Below, in pieces: positions 11,281 through 23,875 of a DNA stretch of 64,000 nucleotides. Source of the DNA: Dryomyza anilis (Eukaryota; Arthropoda; Insecta; Diptera; Dryomyzidae); assembly GCA_951804985.1 (NCBI GenBank), contig OX638134.1, positions 8,267,017 to 8,331,016 on the forward strand. The letters are read 5' to 3'. Numbering within the stretch: the stretch's first letter is position 1; the number at the start of each line of letters is the position of its first letter. The notes below the pieces were generated by a model, which worked only from the letters and a program-made list of their open reading frames with translations, was not told the origin of the DNA and ran no database searches. The translations under genes were made by a program, and so were the position numbers.

Positions 11281-12280
11281 TTTAGCCCACGTTTGCGTTT
11301 TTGTTTGCGTTTTTGTTTGCTTGAAATTTTTGCAAGTCAAACGAAACTCAAAAATTTATTTGCTGCGCAAGATTTTTATTATTTCTTTGAATTCGACCTT
11401 CGGTAATGTAAACAGACAAAGAATTCCATGCGATCGTCGCATGCAGTACGACGGTATGCGGCGGACACAAGCAGTATTGTGCCAAGTGACAAATTGCTCA
11501 AAATTGGTTTTCATCAATTTTAAAAATTTTATAAAATTTTGATAATTGTAAAAAAAATTAATAAATTTTGCAATGTTGTTTTTTTTTTTTTCATCTGAGT
11601 CTATTAAACATACACTCTACCTAATTCATATGTTACACCCCAGCAGCACAATCATCATCATTAATTCCCCCTATCACCCTCTATTGATTGTAGCATTATT
11701 TTTTTTTCTGTTTGCATAATTAGCGCAAATTTATTTTTCGTATTAATTTTTTTTTTCGAGATCGCATTTCGCGTTCATTAGTTTTGCTGGTTGTGCAGAT
11801 CAAAGCATAGACATTCGTCTAGTTCTGTTTTTTCTTTCTATTACTTATTATTTCTGCTATTGACTTTAATGTGAATTTAAAAAATAAACACAGCACCCAA
11901 TGTATATCAACTCGTCTAAATAGAAAAAACTAATAAATAGCAAATGCCAGCAGCAGTATAAGAAGTAGAAGAGTCTACAAAAAAACAAAAATTGAAAAAA
12001 AACCCATGAAATTATCGCAAACAAATAAATAGTTTGTGTAAACTTTGTAGGGCCCCCGAATTTATTATCAACACACGGCATAGCACGGACCTTGAACTTT
12101 GCATAAACAAATATCAGAGCAACTTCAATATTACGTTATATGGCTTGGGTAACACTGAATATTATTTTTTTTTTTAGAATGTTTTTTACTTTTTTATCGT
12201 TTTACAAAATTCTATGATAAAAATGTATCTACGGTGCGGCGGCATATATTTTATATGACTGTTTATATAATTGCTTCATT
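11281..12280. other. Unique AT-rich DNA, no gene supported
   Basis: Holds a short GTTTGCGTTTTT repeat at about 11290-11320 and a GC-richer patch at 11400-11500. The 73-codon frame at 11321-11542 has no recognisable domain, and a T run of a dozen bases follows shortly after it. No splice-flanked coding exon is seen. Confidence 0.45.
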
Positions 12281-13460
12281 TAAATAAAAGCTTTTCTAAG
12301 TATTTTTTAATCTATTATGTCATAGTTACACAAAATGAAGATATTAAGAATAAATTGTGTTGTTAGTGCGTCAAAACCATAAAGCCTAAATATTAAAACA
12401 TGGCAAATATAAAAGCATCACCATTCTAAATATAAAATATAATTTAAACAAAAAAACAAAATACTAAATTTCAGAAAAGCTTCTAAAAACATAAATACAA
12501 CTCATACATTTTTTTATATAAAAAAGCTTTTACTATACGTCATAAATATCATTAGCAAGCTTTCATAATAATTATTTTGAAGCATTTATTTACTAATTTT
12601 TCTAGCTTTGATATAACGCTTTTACAAACTCTCATAAAAAGCTTTAAAAAAAATATATATTTTACAAATTTTTATTAAAAAAGTGTTCACAACATACTAA
12701 AAAAAGCTTTAAGATGCTTTTATTAAAAAGCTTTTACAAGCTTTTAATATAAAGCTTACACAAACTTTTATTAAAAAGCTTTAAAAAATGTAAACAAAGA
12801 TTTTATAAGCTTTTATTAAAAAGCTTAGAAAAGCATTTAATAAAAAGCTTTTCGAAGCTCTTATTAATTAGATTTTAGAAACATTTATGAAAAAGTAAAC
12901 CTTGCTTGCTTTTATTAAAAAGCTTTACAAGCTTTTTTCAAACCAATAATTTAGAATCTTATTAAGCAAGCTTTTATTAAATATACCTTACTTTAAAAAA
13001 AAACTCTTTCAAGATATTATTATAAAGCTTTTACTAACGTTTATAAAACAGGTTATATTGGTATAACATAACCACTTATTAGTTTTTACAAAAAGCTTTT
13101 TCAAGTTTTCACAAAAAAGTTCTATAAATTCCTTTAAGTTTTCACAAAAATCTCTTTCAAGCTTATACACTCTTTAAAGATTTTACATAAAGCTTTTTCA
13201 AGCTTTCACAAAAAGCTCTTTCAAAAAGTATGAAAAAAAAGATTTTAAAAAATATCGGTACAAAAAGCTCTTAAAAAACAAGTGTATAAAAAGCTCTTTA
13301 AGTAAAAAAAAATCCTCAAGATTTCATCACAAGTAATAAAAAAATCTGGAAAAAAGCTCTTTAAATAAAAAAGCTATTACAAAGCTTTTTCAAAACAGCT
13401 CATTAATTTTCACAAAATGCTCTTAATTAAAAAAAAAGCTAATGCATAAAGCTAAGAAAA
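12281..13460. repeat. AAGCTTTT-rich degenerate palindromic array 1
   Basis: Dozens of AAAAGCTTTT-type palindromes at irregular spacing of about 15-35 bp, with linkers such as ATTAAAAAGC and ACAAGC. The 3' half drifts towards AAAAAGCTCTTTCAAG. The same motif forms a second block at 15421-16380. This is a decayed satellite; both strands look alike because the core is self-complementary. Confidence 0.8.
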
Positions 13461-13629
13461 TATTTTATAGAAATAGCTTGACAATATCTTAAAAAAATTT
13501 CAAAAATTACTTGAAAATTATGTATTTAAACGTTGCACAATTTTTAAGGAAAATTATGACTTGTCTGATATAAATTATCTCAAAAGCTTTTTCTAAAAAA
13601 TTTTAAATTTATCAGAATGTATTTCAGAA

Positions 13630-13852
13630 TGTAATCGGGCTTAAAAATTACATTATGTTGCTAGAGTTTACCACAAAAAATTTGAGTCGAAAAAAATAAT
13701 GTCCTATGTTCGAGCATTGCAGATAAAGTTAAAAAACGCTTTAAATTCACATTTTCTTTTTTTAACATCTTCATAAGTTTTTTTAATGTTATTTACTCAA
13801 ATGTTTTTTGGTAAACTCTAGCAGCACAATGCAACTTTTAAGTCCTATTACA
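13630..13852. mobile_element. 223-bp element with about 58-bp terminal inverted repeats
   Basis: The left arm 13630-13687 and the reverse complement of 13795-13852 match over about 58 bp with about 8 differences. Both share the phrase GCTAGAGTTTACCA and start TGTAAT. The central loop is about 107 bp with no coding frame. The structure fits a small foldback or MITE element. No clear target duplication is seen. Confidence 0.78.
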
Positions 13853-13860
13853 ACTTTTGG

Positions 13861-15420
13861 AAAAAAATTTCGATCCACCCTAATGATCAGTTCATGATTA
13901 TGTCTACCTTTAAAGTTTAAATTACTGCAAGAGATTCTTTAATTAAATCGTCATTTGTGGTTTCTCAACAACAAAAGCTCATCTTTAAACTCTTTATTAA
14001 TTTAACATGTTTTACAATTATATTTCATCTTGCCCTGTAATCATGACCACCGCTGCTTACAAAAAAACAAGCCTAATTTCAAAAAAGCGTGACACATAAC
14101 ATCAAATTTTGCAAAATCGACCGCCGCGAATGCCCTGCAGACAGCCAGAGAGAAAGAGATATGTTTTTGGTTATGGTTGGCTCGGAAACTGCTTTTAAAG
14201 TATAAAAGCTGGATGAGAAAAACAAAAAAAAAATAAAATAAAACAAAAAATGCACTCTCATTGAAAATGCAAACGCAGTGACGTTCATGATTTAGTTACG
14301 ACGAAAAACGTAGACCTTCCTGGAGGTCGCGTCAAGTAGCAGCGAAAGAGAGCATTGTTTTTGCTGCAGCAACATGTTGCAAGTTAATGAAGGGACGCCT
14401 TAACTTGTGGTTATATCAAAAGTTTCGGCGGTTCCAAAGGTTCTGCAAACATTTTGGGTATTCAATTTATTTTTTTTAGAAATACTGCATTGTTGTTTTT
14501 AATGCGGTTGTATGTTGCGTTGATATTTCAACGCTTTTGTTGGCAATGAAAACGAAAGCGCAGACACAGCAACTGTTGCTGCGGCTGCTGTTGGTGGCCG
14601 TAAATTGACTGACGCAGTCAGAATGCTTCGGAAACAAAAACAGCAATAAGTATTAATGCATAAACCTCATAAATTATATGCAAGTGGTTGTTTATGCTGG
14701 TTGTACTGATGATGCCAGAGTTAAACGCTTTTTTGTTTATTTATTTTCATTTTTTATGCAAGCCTAATATATGGGCTCTAATTTATTTTCTTTGAAAGAG
14801 TAGAATTTTGTTGTTTCAAGATTTAGGCACAGACACTGCGGCATGCAGACAGACAGACAGTCAGGCAGTCATGCTGTCAGACAAATGTCTGCAACCTGTT
14901 GAATTATTGCCGCTGGCAACGCCTGCAATGAACGCCGTCCATTTGAGTGTTTTATTTTTTTTTTTTCCAAATGCAATTTTAATGCGACGGCGGTGACGGT
15001 GGCTATAGTGACGGCGGCATTTTGTGTTGATTGAAACCCTCGACACAGAAAATGATGTCATGCGCATGAGCACATTTTTGTTGCAGGTAGCTTTAAGTTC
15101 AATTTGCATTTGCAAAAAATATAAAAAAGAAACAAATGTAAATCCATCTCAAGTTAAATCTTGTGCAAATATTAACATGGTTTTTCCTAGTAAACATGTT
15201 TAAAGTGACTTCGTAACCGCAAACATGTGTCTCTAGTTGTTGCCAAGTACAAGTCAACAAAAAAATTAAAATTACGTTAGTTTCTATATGGTTTGAAATA
15301 GCAAAGTTCAGTTACAGAATAAAAAAGTACAAAACAGAAAGATTTGAAAAGTATAAACAATGATAAATGTTAATTTTTAAAGTTTCAGTTTAAACAGTTA
15401 AGTAATACTTCATTTAAATT
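13861..15420. other. Unique DNA with GC-richer islands (14040-15110)
   Basis: Contains CAG/CTG-rich stretches, GAGAGAAAGAGAT near 14150, and ACAGACAGACAG-type tetranucleotide sequence near 14845-14890. A short plus-strand frame from ATG 14546 is leucine-rich and hits a stop after 20 codons. No exon is supported. The islands may be conserved regulatory DNA (inference). Confidence 0.45.
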
Positions 15421-16380
15421 TTATAAAAGCTTTTCGAAAAAATCCCTTTAATATAGTTTTAATTGAAATATAAAAATAAGCAAATCTCTATTTTGAAAAC
15501 AATTTAAAGAAAATAAATTAAAAAGATTTTTTATTAAAACTTATTAAAAGGCTTTCATATATTAAAAAGCGCTTTAAATTTTTTGTTTAAAGCTTTAAAA
15601 TTTATTTTAAAAAGCTTTGAAAAAATTTAGAAAGCTTTTAAAAACTTTTTAAACAAACTTTTCATAATTTTTTAAAAAGCTTTTATTACCTTTTTAAAAA
15701 TCTTTTAATATTTTTTAAAAATACTTTTTAATAATTTCTTAAAAAGCTTTCATTAACTTTTTAAAAAGCTTTTAAAAACTGTTTAAAAAGCTTTTATTAA
15801 ATTTTTAAAAAGATTTTAAAAACTTTTTTAAAAGCTTTTATTAACTTTTTAAAAAACTTTTATAATTTTTTTTGAAAGCTTTTAAAACTTTTTTAAAAAG
15901 CGTTTAAAAAATCTTTTTAAAAAGTTAAAAAGAAAACTTAAAAAAAAGCTTTTAAAAAACTTTTTAAAAATCATTTAATAAATGTAAAAATCTTTTAAAA
16001 ACTTGTTTATAATTTTTAACAAGCTTTTGAAAAAACGGTTAAAAAGCTTTTTATATACTAAAGCTTTTAATTTTTTTTTTAAGATTTAAAAACTCTTTTA
16101 TAAACTTATTAAAAATCTTTTACAAATTTTTTAAAAAATTTCTAAAATGTTTAAAAAAAAAAAATCTTAAAAAGCTTTTTATTTAAATACTTTTTCTAAA
16201 ACCTTAAAAAAAATTTTAATAAGCTTTCACAAACTTTTTAAAAAGCATTTAAAAACTTTTATAAAAAGCTTTTTAAAAAGGTCTTACATAAAAAAAATGT
16301 TAAAAAAGCTGGTAAATTTTAAAAAGCTTTAAAGAAATGTTTAATCGCTTTTAAAAAATTAAAAAAAAGCTATGAAAATA
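15421..16380. repeat. AAAAAGCTTTTA palindromic array 2
   Basis: Degenerate repeat of TTTTTAAAAAGCTTTTAAAA-like units about 18-22 bp apart, interrupted by A/T slippage. It is related to the array at 12281-13460. The core AAAAGCTTTT is self-complementary. Confidence 0.8.
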
Positions 16381-17408
16381 GTTTTTTTTAATTTTTTAAT
16401 TTTATTTTTCAATGCTATGAACAACTTTTTAAGACTTATTTTATTAAAGCAAAATATTTTTTTTAAGATTTTAAAAACGTAATCAAACATATTTCATTAA
16501 TAAAATTATTTAAAATAAATTTTAAAAAATATATTCATTAACATATTGCCTAAATAGTCATAATTTACCAAAACAATTTCAACATCATCCTAATTAGCAA
16601 CTGCCTCTGTATAAGCATCACTCCCTCTCGGTGTCTCTCATTAGATTTCATAAATCAATCAGCCTAAATTTTCTATTCCCCGGCATCACATAATACTCTA
16701 CTCTACATGGCTCTGCATGCCAACAATTCAATTTAATTGAATTTGAAAAAGAAAAATGCAATTAGATCAACGGCAACATCAACAATTAAATCAACCCGAA
16801 TAACAACAACTATAGCGCATAACAATAACAAATAAAATTCGATGAAAACATTAATTTCAATTTCATTGAAATCAATTTTCAATTCCATTCAATTGAGTTT
16901 CCGTTCGCTATTTTTGGAAAAACATGTTTGTGGAATTTTGCTAAAATGCATGAAACTATTTAATCAGGCAGTCTCAGGCCCCTTCCTCTCTGCATTACCA
17001 TTTTTTTACTGCCTCTTTGCCACCTCTTTGCAGTTCTGCTCTTCACGGTCTACTGCTTAGTTTAGGAAATTTAGACAAACAAAAACTTAAACGACTTCAT
17101 TAAAATCGCGTAAATTTCAATTACAAAACGATTTGACGGCTGCGTGATTCGAACTGCTATGTAAGGTACCGATCGGTCTTTCTGTCTGTTCGTAGATATT
17201 TGTACGGCGCCGACATATAAGGCGTTGACTGCGCTGCGGCGGCGCATTAATTGACAGCCGATGAGCGCATGTCGTAGCTTTCAATCAAGTGTTGATTTTA
17301 TGGGCTGACTGGGCGGCGGCGTCGTTGGCGAAATTGTTTAGAAATTAAAGATAAAAGAAAATAAAATGACATAATATTAATCAAATTTAATTAAATAAAT
17401 TTATGAAT
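16381..17408. other. Unique DNA with a GC-rich island (17130-17335)
   Basis: The island contains GCGCTGCGGCGGCGCATTAA and GGGCGGCGGCGTCGTTGGCG, far above background GC. The 72-codon plus frame at 16842-17060 resembles no known domain. This is probably non-coding, possibly regulatory. Confidence 0.45.
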
Positions 17409-17412
17409 TTTA

Positions 17413-18487
17413 TATACAAAATACAAAATACAAAATACAAAATACAAAATACAAAATACAAAATACAAAATACAAAATACAAAATACAAAATACAAAATA
17501 CAAAATACAAAATACAAAATACAAAATACAAAATACAAAATACAAAATACAAAATACAAAATACAAAATACAAAATACAAAATACAAAATACAAAATACA
17601 AAATACAAAATACAAAATACAAAATACAAAATACAAAATACAAAATACAAAATACAAAATACAAAATACAAGATACAAAATATAAAATACAAAATACAAA
17701 ATATAAAATACAAAATGCAAATTACAAAATACAAAATACAAAATACAAAATACAAAGTACAAAATACAAAATACAAAATACAAAATACAAAATACAAAAT
17801 ACAAATTACAAAATACAAAATACAAAATACAAAATACAAAATACAAAATACAAAATACAAAATACAAAATACAAAATACAAAATACAAAATACAAAATAC
17901 AAAATACAAAATACAAAATACAAAATACAAAATACAAAATACAAAATACAAAATACAAAATACAAAATACAAAATACAAAATACAAAATACAAGATACAA
18001 AATATAAAATACAAAATATAAAATACAAAATGCAAATTACAAATTACAAAATACAAAATACAAAATACAAAATACAAAGTACAAAGTACAAAATACAAAA
18101 TACAAAATACAAAATACAAAATACAAATTACAAAATACAAAATACAAAATACAAAATACAAAATACAAAATACAAAATACAAAATACAAAATACAAAATA
18201 CAAAATACAAAATACAAAATACAAAATACAAGATACAAAATACAAAATACAAAATACAAAATTCAAAATGCAAAATACAAAATACAAAATACAAAATACA
18301 AAATACAAAATACAAAATACAAAATACAAAATACAAAATACAAAATACAACATACAACATACAACATACAAAATACCAAATACAAAATACAAAAAAAATA
18401 CAAAATACAAAATACAAAATATAAAATACAAAATATAAAATACAAAATACAAAAATACAAAATGCAAATTACAAAATACAAAATAAA
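17413..18487. repeat. 7-bp tandem array (AAAATAC)n with higher-order structure
   Basis: About 1.07 kb of AAAATAC units. Because 3 units make 21 nt, all frames stay open and translate to KYKIQNT-type or FVFCILY-type runs, which are not proteins. Variant markers recur at a fixed distance: AGATAC at 17671 and 17993, and AGTAC at 17756 and 18078, both 322 bp (46 units). This indicates a segmental duplication inside the array. Confidence 0.95.
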
Positions 18488-18940
18488 ATGAAATTAAATA
18501 ATAAAAATGCTAAAAACCCATAAAAAAGACACATTTTTCATTGTTAACATGCGCTCGATTTCATTTCGATTATTTAGTAAATTACTGATTGTAGTATTCA
18601 AAATGCATCGTGCATGAAGCATAATCATTAATAAAAACAACAACGTAATATAAATAACAATAACGAATAATTACAGTAACAATATCAGCCACAGATGCAA
18701 CAACAATTGCAGCAAAACAATGCGGAACAATAAAGTCACCAATTGCCGTAAAAAAATCACATACTATAAAAAACCAAACAGTTGTAATTAATATAGTAAT
18801 TGTAGTAATTACAATAACAATAACAACTATAGCTATTAATAATTAAAGAAGGAAATTTTAAAAAAATAAATAAAATGCATAAGTAAGATAAAAAAATAAA
18901 TAAATAAATAAATAAATACACCATATAAAACAGAAAAAAC
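18488..18940. other. AT-rich spacer
   Basis: CAACAA/AACAAT-rich unique DNA between two satellite arrays. No feature is supported. Confidence 0.5.
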
Positions 18941-19274
<334 letters not shown>

Positions 19275-20029
19275 GACTAAACGTGAAATTGAAATTATAA
19301 TAAAAAATTGAATAAAACTTATAAAACAATAAAATATTTAAAAAATAAATTAAGTAACCAAAAAATACATAAATAATGGAAAATATTATAAGAAAATGAT
19401 TAAAAATATTAAATAATAATAATAAAATTTAAAAATAAACAATTTAAAATTCTGAGAAGTGTATTTTGCTTTATTTACTGAGCTAATTAGGCAAAACCTT
19501 TCGAAAAGACTCTCAAAAGCTTTGCGACATATATTATTTACAAGCTGCATGTTGAATTTTTAATTTTTTTTTTTTCATTACGTTAGAATTTGCCACTACA
19601 TACTGTTGTTGCTGTAGTTGTTGTGCAAACAACATCATTAAAATAATTGCTAGCGCCACTTAATTAGAAAAAAAAGGTTGCCGCATTTAAATCAACATCA
19701 GCGCATGTTTTATATATGCGTGGGTGGTTGTTTGGTGTGCCTTTTTTAAATGTATAGCCTTTTTCAGTTCACACACTCACTGGCACAAATTAATCCCGCA
19801 GCTACAATTTATTTAAGCAGCAACATGCAACAGCAACATTAATGGATAGAGCAAACAGCAGCAGCAAAAACATATTTTTCACATTTTTACAGTGTTTTTC
19901 GGATGCCGTCTTCGCCCTAAGCGACAATTTAAAAGAGTTTTGCAGCTGCTGCTTAAATGCCTACAAGTAGGTAATTGAAAACAGTAGAAATTAAAAAAAA
20001 ATAATAATCAATATGAGTTTTATGCACTT
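19275..20029. other. Unique AT-rich DNA
   Basis: Contains GTTGTTGCTGTAG-type and CAGCAGC-type sequence at 19600-19880. A TAG|GTAATT near 19970 has no pyrimidine tract. No gene is seen. Confidence 0.45.
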
Positions 20030-22215
20030 TATGAAATTTATGACTTTTATGAATTTTGTGAATCTATTAATGAATTTCATGAATTTTTGAGTTTTATGAA
20101 TTTTATGAATTTTATGAATTTTATGAATTTTACGAATTTTATGAATTTTATGAATTTTATGAATTTTAGGAATTTCATGAATTTTATGAATTTTATGAAT
20201 TTTATCTATTTTATGAATTTTATGAATTTTATGAATTTTATGAATTTTATGAATTTTGGGAATTTTATGAATTTTATGAATTTTATGAATTTTACGAATT
20301 TTATGAATTTTATGAATTTTATGAATTTTATGAATTTTATGAATTTTATAAATTTTATAAATTTTATGAATTTTATGAATTTTATGAATTTTATGAATTT
20401 TATGAATTTTATGAATTTTATGAATTTTATGAATTTTATGAAATTTAGGAATTTTATGATTTTTTATAAATTTTATGAATTTTGCGAATTTTATTAATTT
20501 TATGATTTTTATGAATTTTATAAGTTTTATGAATTTTATAAATTTTATGAATTTTTATGAATTTTATGAATTTTTATGAATTTTATGAATTTTATGAATT
20601 TTATTAATTTTATGAATTTTATGAATTTTATGAATTTTATGAATTTTACGAATTTTATGAATTTTATGAATTTTATGAATTTTATGAATTTTATGAATTT
20701 TATGAATTTTAGGAATTTCATGAATTTTATGAATTTTACGAATTTTATGAATTTTATGTATTTTATGTATTTTATGAATTTTATGATTTTTATGAATTTT
20801 GGGAATTTTATGAATTTTATGAATTTTATGAATTTTACGAATTTTATTAATTTTATGAATTTTATGATTTTTATGAATTTTATAAATTTTATAAATTTTA
20901 TGAATTTTATGAATTTTATGAATTTTATGAATTTTATGAATTTTATGAATTTTATGAATTTTATGAATTTTATGAATTTTATGAATTTTATGAATTTTAT
21001 GAATTTTATGAATTTTATGAATTTTTTGAATTTTATGAATTTTATGAATTTTATAAATTTTATGAATTTTATGAATTTTTTGAATTTTATGAATTTCATG
21101 AATTTTATAAATTTTATAAATTTTATGAATTTTATGAACTTAATGAATTTAATGAATTTAACGAATTTTATGAATTAAATAAATTTAATGAATTTAATGA
21201 CTTTAATATATTTAACGAATTTAATGAATTTAATGAATTTAATAAATTTAATGAATTTAATGAATTTAATGAATTTAATGAATTTAATGAATTTAATAAA
21301 TTTAATGAATTTAATGAATTTAATGAATTTAATGAATTTAATGAATTTAATGAATTTAATGAATTTTATGAATTTTATGAATTTTACGAATTTTATTAAT
21401 TTTATGAATTTTATGATTTTTATGAATTTTATAAATTTTATAAATTTTATGAATTTTATGAATTTTATGAATTTTATGAATTTTATGAATTTTATGAATT
21501 TTATGAATTTTAGGAATTTCATGAATTTTATGAATTTTATGAATTTTATCTATTTTATGAATTTTATGAATTTTATGAATTTTATGAATTTTATGAATTT
21601 TAGGAATTTCATGAATTTTATGAATTTTATGAATTTTATCTATTTTATGAATTTTATGAATTTTATGAATTTTATGAATTTTATGAATTTTGGGAATTTT
21701 ATGAATTTTATGAATTTTATGAATTTTATGAATTTTATGAATTTTATGAATTTTATGAATTTTATGAATTTTGGGAATTTTATGAATTTTATGAATTTTA
21801 TGAATTTTATGAATTTTATGAATTTTTTGAATTTTATGAATTTCATGAATTTTATAAATTTTATAAATTTAACGAATTTTATGAATTAAATAAATTTAAT
21901 GAATTTAATGACTTTAATATATTTAACGAATTTAATGAATTTAATGAATTTAATAAATTTAATGAATTTAATGAATTTAATGAATTTAATGAATTTAATG
22001 AATTTAATAAATTTAATGAATTTAATGAATTTAATGAATTTAATGAATTTAATGAATTTAATGAATTTAATGAATTTTATGAATTAAACAAATTTAACGA
22101 ATTTAATGAATTTAATGAATTTAATGAATTTAATGAATTTAATGAATTTAATGAATTTAATGAATTTAATGAATTTAATGAATTTAATAAATTTAATGAA
22201 TTTAATGAATTTAAT
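20030..22215. repeat. 9-bp satellite (ATGAATTTT)n, long array with higher-order repeats
   Basis: About 2.2 kb of ATGAATTTT units. Two sub-blocks (about 21130-21360 and 21870-22215) switch to the related 9-mer AATTTAATG. A diagnostic string (GACTTTAATATATTTAACG) occurs at 21199 and 21910, 711 bp (79 units) apart, so a block was duplicated. Variants such as GGGAATTTT, TTAGGAATTTC and ATCTATTTT recur in register. The MNF, IKF and similar open frames on both strands are caused by the 9-bp period. Confidence 0.96.
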
Positions 22216-22394
22216 GAAATCACGTTCGTAAATTATCGTGAAAACCCCTCAAACTTGACACATTTTTCAAAATTATGACATTTGACTTTGAAAAACGGAT
22301 CAAAAAAAGGACCTTCCAGAATTACCATTCCAGAATTCTCCATATTTTCACATCTTAATCCTTAAAAGTTGCTGAATCTTGTCGTGTAATCAGT
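22216..22394. other. Unique spacer between satellite blocks
   Basis: Non-repetitive sequence of higher complexity with no recognisable feature. Confidence 0.4.
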
Positions 22395-22640
22395 TTATTA
22401 ATTTTATTAATTTTATGAATTTTGTGAATTTTATGAATTTTTTTGAATTTTATGAATTTTGTAATTTTTATAAGTTTTATAAATTTTATGAATTTTATGA
22501 ATTTTATGAATTTTATGAATTTTTGTGAATTTTATGAATTTTATGAATTTTATGAATTTTTGTGAATTTTATGAATTTTATAAATATTAATGAATTTTAT
22601 TAATTTAATGATTTTTATTAATTTTATTATAAATTATAAA
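22395..22640. repeat. Degenerate (ATGAATTTT)n fragment
   Basis: Same 9-mer and orientation as 20030-22215, but interrupted by insertions such as TTTTTGTGAATT and decaying towards the right edge. Confidence 0.88.
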
Positions 22641-23328
22641 ATTAGAATAATTTTTCATTTAATAAGTCATTAATTTTTTTTTTTTCGTTAAAAAATGTTT
22701 GTCTTTTGAAGATTATACGTTTAGTCTCTGCCCAATTAACGCAGAATTTGAAGGTGGATTCTGTGCACGAGTTCGCCGAAATCATTAAAAAATAAGCAGC
22801 AAATTCTCGTAAAATCCAGCGATCATTTTAGATCCGAATTGTTATCTGCAACTAGCAGATCTACTCCGCCGCTCCGTTTGAATCTAATGAAAGAGTTGAA
22901 AAGAACCTTTTTCGCAGATGCCAAATTAGAAGATTTATATGTGGCTGTTGTCTTTCTTACTAAACACGCGAATTTCTCTCGTTGGCGATAAGGCTTTATT
23001 TTATTTGTTTGGATTTCAAAAGCAACATGCCCAACAACAAAAATCAAATGAAATAAAAATCGTCATCGTCGTCATGTTTAAAAATAAATTAGCAAATAAA
23101 GAAAATAATAATCAGACAACAGACAAAACAAAAGAGCAGTCAGAAAATCATAGCAACTACAGAGATTAAATCATAAAAGAGATTTGTTTGGGATTTTTAT
23201 GTAACGAGACACAAAATTCAAACACAAAAACTCTAGATTTAGAGATTCTTGTGTGGTTTATACTTAATAATATTATTTATTTTATATAAATTAAAAAAAA
23301 TTATAAAAAATATATAACATTCATTAAA
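22641..23328. other. Unique DNA; long open stretch 22752-22991 without a known domain
   Basis: The plus strand is open for about 80 codons from 22752 to a TAA at 22989-22991, with ordinary amino-acid composition in its second half. It has no start near its beginning and no recognised acceptor or domain. It could be a decayed transposon coding fragment or chance. I do not call it a gene. Confidence 0.4.
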
Positions 23329-23875
23329 TGCATAAAATTCATAAAATTCATAAAATTCATAAAATTCATAAAATTCATAAAATTCATAAAATTCATAAAA
23401 TTCATAAAATTCATAAAATTCATAAAATTCATAAAATTCATAAAATTCATAAAATTCATAAAATTCATAAAATTCATAAAATTCATAAAATTCATAAAAT
23501 TCATAAAATTCATAAAATTCATAAAATTCATAAAATTCATAAAATTCATAAAATTCATAAAATTCATAAAATTCATAAAATTCATAAAATTCATAAAATT
23601 CATAAAATTCATAAAATTCATAAAATTCATAAAATTCATAAAATTCATAAAATTCATAAAATTCATAAAATTCATAAAATTCATAAAATTTATAAAATTC
23701 ATAAAATTCATAAAATTCATAAAATTCATAAAATTTATAAAATTCATATAATTCATAAAATTCATAAAATTCATAAAATTCATAAAATATATAAAATTAA
23801 TAATAATCATAAAATTCATAAAACTCGTAAAATTCATAAAATTCATAATAAAGTTCATAAAATTCAGAAATACCT
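23329..23875. repeat. 9-bp satellite (AAAATTCAT)n, inverted relative to 20030-22640
   Basis: About 55-60 units of AAAATTCAT, the complement of ATGAATTTT. The left two thirds are almost perfect; decay sets in after about 23690. Confidence 0.96.

Noticed and set aside
14546..14600. Leucine-rich N-terminus (18 codons) followed by GTAAAT, resembling a second signal-peptide exon
   Set aside because: Made of CAG/CTG/TTG simple sequence, a weak donor and an ordinary start context; far weaker than the exon at 30820.
15070..15095. Possible ratchet point TTGCAG|GTAGCT
   Set aside because: Short pyrimidine tract and weak donor, and it lies upstream of the only supported gene on this strand.
17403..18491. 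Open frames of 200-362 codons on both strands over the 7-bp array
   Set aside because: Pure consequence of (AAAATAC)n; the translation is a heptapeptide repeat in every frame and mirrors on both strands.
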